A stretch of DNA of 12,463 bases from CAZGYE01 sp964530165 (lineage in GTDB: Bacteria > Planctomycetota > Planctomycetia > Planctomycetales > Planctomycetaceae). Below the pieces are notes generated by a model. The model did not search any database. It saw nothing but the letters and a program-made list of their open reading frames with translations, and was not told where the DNA came from. Position numbers and translations under genes: made by a program. Positions 8,745 to 12,463 of the stretch are shown here, in pieces. The stretch covers positions 1 through 12,463 of the forward strand of contig CAZGYE010000174.1 of the NCBI GenBank assembly GCA_964530165.1, written 5' to 3'. Each line of letters opens with the position of its first letter. Position 1 is the first letter of the stretch.

Positions 8745-10358
8745 TCATTCGATCAGCAGTGCCATCCCGTCCGCGCCGGTGTCGGCTGCTCCCGAGAGGG
8801 CGCTGGTTTGCTCATCGAAGGCAATCGCGTGCACCAGCGCCAACCCGCCGTGACTTTGCGGCAAACGCTCGATGCCATGTTTCTTCCGCACTTCGGCGCA
8901 AACGTATTCGGGAATGCGGGCCTGGCAGGTGATTCCTTCGCCCTGGCAATCGAACCGGGCGACGTGGACCGCGTCAGTGATACTCATGCCGAAATCGAGA
9001 ACGTTCAGAATGACCTGCAACACCGAAGTCGTGATCCGCGTGGCCCCGGGCGCTCCCAGAACGAGAACCGGCCGATCGTTCTTCAGGACAATCGTCGGCG
9101 TCATCCCGGTCGTGCGCCCCTTGCCCGGCGCGATGCTGTTCGGATGCCCGACGACTGGGTGGAAGTTGACCATCGAGTTGTTGTACATGAACCCGAGTCC
9201 CGGCGTGATTGCCCCCGATGAGGTCCCCAGCGAATGGGTCAGCGAAACGCAATTCCCCGCGCCGTCGACAGCCGTGACCTGCGTTGTGTCGGGCGAGTCG
9301 TGCTGCATGAGTCCGCTGTCGATGGGCTTTTCGGAATCGATCACGTCTCGCCACTGGGCCGCCCGCTCTTTGGAGATCATCCACTCCAGAGGGACCTGCT
9401 CGAACTTCGGATCGGCCAGGTGACGGTTCCGATCGGCAAAGGCGGCCTTCATCGCCATCGAAACCAAGTAGATGTATTCCGGCGAATTGTGCGACATCCT
9501 AGAGAGATCGTACGCTTCCAGTATATTCAAAATGGCCGCCAGTGTCGGACCGCCGTGAGGCGGCTGATTCGTGACGATGCTGTAATCACGATACGAAACC
9601 ACCACCGGCGGCTCATCGCGGACTTTGTACCCCGCCAGGTCCTCAGCCGTGACCCAACTGTCGTGTGCCTGCAAATCGGTCGTGATCTCGGCAGCCAGGT
9701 CGCCAGTATAGAAATCGTCCGGTCCGTGTTCGGCCAGCCGCTGGAGACTTCGGCCGTAGTCGGGATTGCGGAGCGTCTCGCCCATCTCGTAGGTGGAACC
9801 GTCTTCGGTCAAAAAGATCTTCTGAGCATCGGGCGTGACGTCGAGTTTCTGCCGCAGCGACGAGCCTTCGTAGTACGCCGGGGGCTCTTTCCAACGATGA
9901 GCCTGCAGCTCGGTGACCGTCCAGCCTTCGTGCGCGATGCGGATCGCTGGCGCCAGGAGATCGGGCCAGCTTCGCGTACACCAGCGTTCGTGCACCGCCT
10001 GCATGCCGCGCACCATTCCCGGCGTGCAAATGGCCTGGTATCCGTCCTCGTTCACCCTACCTTCCAAAAAGAATCCCCAGCCGCGGGGATTGGGACCGAT
10101 CAGAATGTTCTCCCACATCCCGGCCGTCACGCGCGAACCGGCCAGCGCGGGGGCGTCCAGAACGTTGTGCGGTCCCGTGCGGGCGGCCGGTAGACAGTTC
10201 AGCACCATGTAGCCGCCGATGCCGCACGAATGTGGATCCACCAGAAATTGCACGCAGGCGCAGGTCAGTGCCGCGTCAAAGGCGTTCCCGCCTGCGGCCA
10301 AAACCTTCGCTCCTTCTTCGACGGCCAGCGGCTGCGGCGCAACGATCATGCTCGGCAC
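8745..10358 (-). CDS. GGT-fold N-terminal-nucleophile hydrolase, divergent gamma-glutamyltransferase family
   Basis: This 537-residue member of the gamma-glutamyltranspeptidase (T3) superfamily is normally a proenzyme that cleaves itself before a threonine to give large and small subunits. The N-terminal signature (LAAGGNAFDAAL, 20-31; HSCGIGGYM, 43-51) and the processing site DTTQVTAVDGAGN, with predicted nucleophile Thr358, are clear. It starts directly at the catalytic fold with no signal peptide, unlike periplasmic Ggt, so it is probably cytoplasmic. Against E. coli Ggt recalled from memory, many gamma-glutamyl contacts are replaced: Asn411 to Gly378, Gln430 to Ser395, Asp433 to Asn398, Ser462 to Thr417, Ser463 to Gly418, Gly484 to Ala439. 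Glutathione may therefore not be its substrate, and an acylase or amidase role is possible. The start GTG (10356-10358) has AAAGGA 8 nt upstream. It is first in a pair with nadE. Confidence 0.9.
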   Translation of the reverse strand: MPSMIVAPQPLAVEEGAKVLAAGGNAFDAALTCACVQFLVDPHSCGIGGYMVLNCLPAARTGPHNVLDAPALAGSRVTAGMWENILIGPNPRGWGFFLEGRVNEDGYQAICTPGMVRGMQAVHERWCTRSWPDLLAPAIRIAHEGWTVTELQAHRWKEPPAYYEGSSLRQKLDVTPDAQKIFLTEDGSTYEMGETLRNPDYGRSLQRLAEHGPDDFYTGDLAAEITTDLQAHDSWVTAEDLAGYKVRDEPPVVVSYRDYSIVTNQPPHGGPTLAAILNILEAYDLSRMSHNSPEYIYLVSMAMKAAFADRNRHLADPKFEQVPLEWMISKERAAQWRDVIDSEKPIDSGLMQHDSPDTTQVTAVDGAGNCVSLTHSLGTSSGAITPGLGFMYNNSMVNFHPVVGHPNSIAPGKGRTTGMTPTIVLKNDRPVLVLGAPGATRITTSVLQVILNVLDFGMSITDAVHVARFDCQGEGITCQARIPEYVCAEVRKKHGIERLPQSHGGLALVHAIAFDEQTSALSGAADTGADGMALLIE

Positions 10359-10366
10359 GGGGCCAT

Positions 10367-10372
10367 TCCTTT
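10367..10372 (-). promoter_or_regulatory. Ribosome binding site of the GGT-fold gene
   Basis: AAAGGA on the minus strand lies 8 nt before GTG 10356-10358. The next in-frame ATG (10347-10349) is the alternative start, three codons in; an ATG at 10364-10366 is out of frame. Confidence 0.5.
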
Positions 10373-10400
10373 CTCTTCTGGAAACTGGGGATGCACGAAC

Positions 10401-10414
10401 ACAGTATGTACTGT
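10401..10414. promoter_or_regulatory. Dyad ACAGTA-TG-TACTGT, possible operator
   Basis: This is a perfect 6-bp inverted repeat with a 2-bp spacer in the 95-bp gap between two divergent genes. It overlaps the best -10 candidate of the minus-strand operon. The shape would suit a small dimeric repressor, but no regulator gene is adjacent and the arrangement is not that of the E. coli LexA box. Confidence 0.35.
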
Positions 10415-10431
10415 AAAAACATTTGCGGCAA
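10403..10431 (-). promoter_or_regulatory. Candidate promoter of the GGT-fold gene and nadE
   Basis: On the minus strand TTGCCG (10426-10431, 4 of 6) is followed after 17 nt by CATACT (10403-10408, 4 of 6), about 45 nt before the GTG start. The -10 lies inside the ACAGTA-TG-TACTGT dyad. This is a weak match judged mainly on spacing and position. Confidence 0.28.
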
Positions 10432-10440
10432 CGATCTATT

Positions 10441-10446
10441 GAGGTG
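10441..10446 (+). promoter_or_regulatory. Ribosome binding site supporting a TTG start for the WD40 gene
   Basis: GAGGTG lies 7 nt before TTG 10454-10456. It supports the rare TTG start, which gives an N-terminus with a basic patch just before the membrane helix. Confidence 0.6.
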
Positions 10447-10453
10447 AATCAAC

Positions 10454-11461
10454 TTGCCGGAACCCGATTCGATCAGCAAGCGTATTCGGCGCCGCCGAGA
10501 AACCGTGACCGGTGTGACGCTCCTTTTCGCCTGCGCCGTGTTGATAACAGTCGCCTACCTGATGTTTCTCTGGCGAAGCCGCCCGCCGGAGTTTGTTCGC
10601 GCGCTTTCCTCGCCGGCGAGAAGTCTGACGGCTGTCGTCTACAGCCCGGACGGACGCTACCTGGTGGCCGGAAGCGCCTCCGGGCAGGTGATCGTCTGGG
10701 ACCTCTCGTCCGGCCGGAGCCGGATGCTCGAATCGCTGACATCCGGAGCGATTCTCGCCATGGCGGTTTCCCCGGACGGATCTCTGTTGGCGGGCGGCGT
10801 CGCGCGCAACCTGGTGGGCTGGAAGCTCGACGGCGGCTCTTCGGGCAAGCAGACCAACAAGCTGTCCGGCTTACCCGCGCCGATCACCACTCTTGCCATC
10901 CGCCCGAAGCGAGCGGAAATCGCAGTCGGTTTGAGCAACGGCTCGTTGTATGTTCTCGGCAAGTCGAAACCGGCGGCCGTCGACAGGGAGCACAACGGAG
11001 GCGTCAAGATCGTCCGCTACCCTCCTCGCGGCGATCTGCTGGTGAGCGGCGGCACAGATGGCCGGCTCGTCTGGCGAGACGCCGAGACACGCAAGGTGCT
11101 CGCCAAACGAGACGCTCATTCCAGCGAAATCAGCGCCCTGGCGTTTTCGCCCGACGGCCGTTGGTTGGCATCGGGAGGATGGAACGGCGAGATCAGAATC
11201 TGGAACGTTGAGACTCGCCGGCCGCAAACCAATCTCAGCCAGCCCGACGCGGTGGCCGGCATGGCGTGGATCGGTTCCCTTTTGGTCAGCGGCAGTTGGG
11301 ACGGTCGGCTACGGTTTTGGTCGCCGGAGCAGGAAGACATTGTCGGGCAAATCGACACCGGAACCGTGATCCATGCCTTGGCGGTCAGTCCCGCGGGTGA
11401 CACGCTCGCCACGGTCTCCCGTCGCGGCGAAGTCCGGTTGTGGCGGGCACCCACGCCGTGA
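10454..11461 (+). CDS. Membrane-anchored seven-bladed WD40 repeat protein
   Basis: The protein has 335 residues from TTG. A short basic N-terminus (KRIRRRR, 9-15) precedes a single hydrophobic helix (about 19-40). By the positive-inside rule the basic end is cytoplasmic and the rest should lie on the outer side of the inner membrane. Residues about 50-335 form seven WD40-like repeats, starting near 50, 97, 139, 180, 222, 264 and 302. Typical elements are YSPDGRYLVAG...VWD, FSPDGRWLASGG...IRIW and VSPAGDTLAT...VRLW. Repeats 2 to 4 are the most degenerate. Seven repeats suffice to close one beta-propeller, so the protein looks complete and is a scaffold rather than an enzyme. Partners cannot be deduced. 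It is divergent from the GGT-fold gene and followed by a noncoding region with palindromic repeats. No operon partner is obvious. Confidence 0.85.
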   Translation: MPEPDSISKRIRRRRETVTGVTLLFACAVLITVAYLMFLWRSRPPEFVRALSSPARSLTAVVYSPDGRYLVAGSASGQVIVWDLSSGRSRMLESLTSGAILAMAVSPDGSLLAGGVARNLVGWKLDGGSSGKQTNKLSGLPAPITTLAIRPKRAEIAVGLSNGSLYVLGKSKPAAVDREHNGGVKIVRYPPRGDLLVSGGTDGRLVWRDAETRKVLAKRDAHSSEISALAFSPDGRWLASGGWNGEIRIWNVETRRPQTNLSQPDAVAGMAWIGSLLVSGSWDGRLRFWSPEQEDIVGQIDTGTVIHALAVSPAGDTLATVSRRGEVRLWRAPTP

Positions 11462-11491
11462 CCTCTTCGTTCGCCCGGCTTGTGCATAGTA

Positions 11492-11567
11492 ACCCAAACC
11501 GACGACTTGTCGTCGCTGGATGTGCCGTCAAACCCGTGGATTCCGACAACAAGTTGTCGGTTTGGGT
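11492..11567. repeat. Head-to-head pair of REP-like palindromic units
   Basis: Left unit (+ strand): ACCCAAACCGACGACTTG at 11492-11509, running on as GTCGTCG to 11515. Right unit (- strand): ACCCAAACCGACAACTTG at 11567-11550, running on as GTTGTCGG to 11543. Each unit is an ACCCAAA head followed by a near-perfect hairpin: CGACGAC-TT-GTCGTCG on the left, and CCGACAAC-AA-GTTGTCGG (11543-11560) on the right as read on the plus strand. The units differ by G to A and C to T at paired stem positions, so pairing is kept in both. The 18-bp outer arms also pair with each other with one mismatch. This resembles a REP doublet (BIME), but the family is unknown to me and no RAYT transposase is present. 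Confidence 0.7.
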
Positions 11568-11794
11568 GCCACAGCGACAGCCGATGGACGATCCGCAGCA
11601 GCGAAAGCGCAGACCGCCCTTTCGGGAACCCGCGTTTCTCGAATCGTTCCCGAGCGGGATGGACCGATTGTCGCGTTTGCGCAGGATCGGCTCGCTGAAC
11701 CGGTCCACTGAGATCGTCGGATCGAAATCAGGCCGTATCGCCGGTGTGTCGCTCGCGTGGTCTCTCTGAAATCATCCGCCGAGCTGACTTTTTT

Positions 11795-11823
11795 TTGACA
11801 TCGGTTTGATTGCAACCTAGTTT
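11795..11823 (+). promoter_or_regulatory. Predicted sigma-70-type promoter of the small membrane protein gene
   Basis: A perfect TTGACA (11795-11800) is followed after 17 nt by TAGTTT (11818-11823, 3 of 6). An eight-T run lies directly upstream and overlaps the -35. Transcription would begin near 11830, leaving a leader of about 68 nt before the ATG at 11898. Confidence 0.45.
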
Positions 11824-11897
11824 TCTGAAGACCTTCCCCGCAACCGGTACGCGAAGCCGGCCGGACAAATCGTAACCAGCGAGAGAGGAGCTCCGAA

Positions 11898-12302
11898 ATG
11901 CCTGCCGTTCAGGTGATCAAGAAAAAAACCGCGAGAAAGAAAAGGCAAAAAGATCGAAAACCGCTGTTGAGCCACAGTTCGATTCTGATTCTCAGCGGGT
12001 TTCTGATCGGCGTGGTCGTTCGGCGGATGGCGAATCCCAGTGTTGAAGTGTACGTATTCGCTGCCGGCCTGATCGGAATTTTCTGCTATCTGGCCCTCGA
12101 CCGCTTGGCGCAGCGGCGTCAGCAACGGGCGGAAAGAATCGAGCTCGAACAGGCCAACAACAACCTCGACCGCCGGATCAGCCGACACATCCCGCAGGAA
12201 CCTCAAGTGCGTTCAAGCCGGCCGTTGCCGGTTCATCGCGGCACAGAGCGACAGTACCAAACTGTTGTGAGTTCGAGCAGGTACCGGTATCGTTACCCCT
12301 GA
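11898..12302 (+). CDS. Small two-TM membrane protein of unknown function
   Basis: This 134-residue protein is not one I recognise. The start ATG has a strong AGAGGAG (11884-11890) 7 nt upstream, which makes the gene convincing. The N-terminus is very basic (KKKTARKKRQKDRK, 8-21). Two hydrophobic helices follow, at about 27-41 and 49-67, separated by the short RRMANPSVE turn. A hydrophilic tail (68-134) begins with a probable short amphipathic or coiled segment (DRLAQRRQQRAERIELEQANNN) and ends in an Arg/Ser/Tyr-rich stretch, RYRYRYP. By charge both termini should be cytoplasmic, forming a hairpin in the membrane. It has its own predicted promoter and is followed by a GC hairpin and repeats, so it looks monocistronic. 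It may be a lineage-restricted planctomycete protein. Confidence 0.75.
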   Translation: MPAVQVIKKKTARKKRQKDRKPLLSHSSILILSGFLIGVVVRRMANPSVEVYVFAAGLIGIFCYLALDRLAQRRQQRAERIELEQANNNLDRRISRHIPQEPQVRSSRPLPVHRGTERQYQTVVSSSRYRYRYP

Positions 12303-12303
12303 T

Positions 12304-12319
12304 CGCCGCCCCGGCGGCG
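12304..12319 (+). terminator. Weak terminator-like hairpin after the small membrane protein gene
   Basis: CGCCGC (12304-12309) pairs with GCGGCG (12314-12319) around CCCG, directly after the TGA at 12300-12302. Only two T residues follow, so it is a poor intrinsic terminator, although it could act with the inverted heptamer tracts downstream. Confidence 0.35.
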
Positions 12320-12401
12320 TTGAGAGTTGCGAGTTCAGAGTCGACAACCACATTCCGAGTTCTTTCTCTCAACTCTAGACTCTCAACCCTCGACTCTGAA
12401 G
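12319..12401. repeat. Two inverted tracts of degenerate heptamer tandem repeats
   Basis: On the plus strand four heptamers run from 12319 to 12346: GTTGAGA, GTTGCGA, GTTCAGA, GTCGACA. About 20 bp later, five heptamers of the opposite strand run from 12367 to 12401: TCTCAAC, TCTAGAC, TCTCAAC, CCTCGAC, TCTGAAG. The tracts are inverted relative to each other, and several registers can pair, the best being TTCAGAGTCGA (12334-12344) with TCGACTCTGAA (12390-12400). The period of seven resembles the short tandemly repeated sequences known from cyanobacteria. No coding function is evident. Confidence 0.65.
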
Positions 12402-12424
12402 TTTTACGAAAGAGTTTGCCGACC

Positions 12425-12463
12425 ATGCAGCAGACAATTCGGCGTCTGGCCGCTCTGGTTGCG
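12425..12463 (+). CDS. Start of a further gene (3' truncated)
   Basis: ATG at 12425 opens a frame of 13 codons to the window edge: MQQTIRRLAALVA. Two arginines followed by a hydrophobic run would fit the beginning of a signal peptide or membrane anchor, but the fragment is too short to judge. The upstream sequence GAAAGAG is a poor and distant ribosome site, so even the start is uncertain. The position, just after a noncoding repeat region and on the same strand as the preceding gene, makes a gene start plausible. Confidence 0.4.
   Translation, partial: MQQTIRRLAALVA

Larger units (their letters stand above)
11462..11897. other. Noncoding interval of 436 bp
   Basis: It holds a pair of inverted palindromic repeat units (11492-11567), a further inverted repeat TCGGGAAC/GTTCCCGA (11622-11629 and 11646-11653, 16-nt loop), an eight-T run (11789-11796) and a promoter-like site (11795-11823). 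A 61-codon frame from ATG 11584 has no ribosome site and no recognisable content. The stretch between 11654 and 11780 shows nothing I can name. Confidence 0.6.

Noticed and set aside
9234..10193. Plus-strand frame of 319 codons opposite the GGT-fold gene
   Set aside because: Antisense shadow; no coherent protein content.
10401..10414. LexA (SOS) box
   Set aside because: The dyad reads ACAGTA...TACTGT, the inverse of the CTGT...ACAG arrangement of the E. coli box, and no SOS gene is adjacent.
11492..11567. Insertion sequence ends flanking a transposon
   Set aside because: The inverted copies enclose only 27-40 bp and no transposase; a REP or MITE-type repeat is the better description.
11440..11769. 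Possible small gene after the WD40 protein, including the shorter 61-codon version from ATG 11584
   Set aside because: It overlaps the WD40 end and the palindromic repeat pair, lacks a ribosome site, and its translation shows no domain.
12319..12401. CRISPR-like array
   Set aside because: The repeats are 7-bp degenerate tandem units with no spacers, and there are no cas genes in the window.

Overview
The window is about 12.5 kb of GC-rich bacterial chromosome that is almost fully coding on both strands. It most likely comes from a planctomycete or a close PVC relative. This is an inference from gene content: LL-diaminopimelate aminotransferase (the DapL route to lysine and meso-DAP, shared by chlamydiae, plants and some other bacteria), an oversized RseP with about four PDZ-like modules, an FtsH with long polar tails, and an N-terminally anchored WD40 protein. 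There are no tRNA, rRNA or CRISPR genes and no transposase gene.

Layout. 1-1445 (+): the end of a probable zinc-ribbon membrane protein, then dapL. 1446-1621: a convergent gap with three short hairpins; the last, read on the minus strand, has a U-rich tail and should terminate ftsH. 1622-3679 (-): ftsH. 3680-3899: divergent control region with promoter-like sequences for ftsH (good) and dxr (weak). 3900-7039 (+): dxr and rseP overlap by 13 bp, which suggests translational coupling. 7046-10358 (-): a GGT-fold hydrolase gene followed 16 bp downstream by glutamine-dependent nadE. The rseP and nadE stop codons face each other inside one 16-bp perfect palindrome. 10359-10453: divergent region with an ACAGTA-TG-TACTGT dyad. 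10454-11461 (+): a seven-bladed WD40 protein with an N-terminal membrane anchor. 11462-11897: noncoding, with a head-to-head pair of REP-like palindromic units and then a promoter for the next gene. 11898-12302 (+): a small two-TM protein of unknown function. 12303-12424: noncoding, with two inverted tracts of degenerate heptamer repeats. 12425-end: start of another gene.

How the genes fit together. Most are housekeeping: lysine/DAP (dapL), isoprenoid precursors (dxr), NAD (nadE) and membrane proteolysis (ftsH, rseP). The dxr-rseP order is conserved in many bacteria. I see no defence, secretion or mobile system with a recognisable effector. The less ordinary material is: (i) a GGT-family protein that keeps the catalytic Thr but has substitutions at nearly every gamma-glutamyl-contacting position; (ii) the palindromic repeat pair with compensatory stem changes at 11492-11567; (iii) the inverted heptamer tracts at 12319-12401; (iv) the multi-PDZ RseP.
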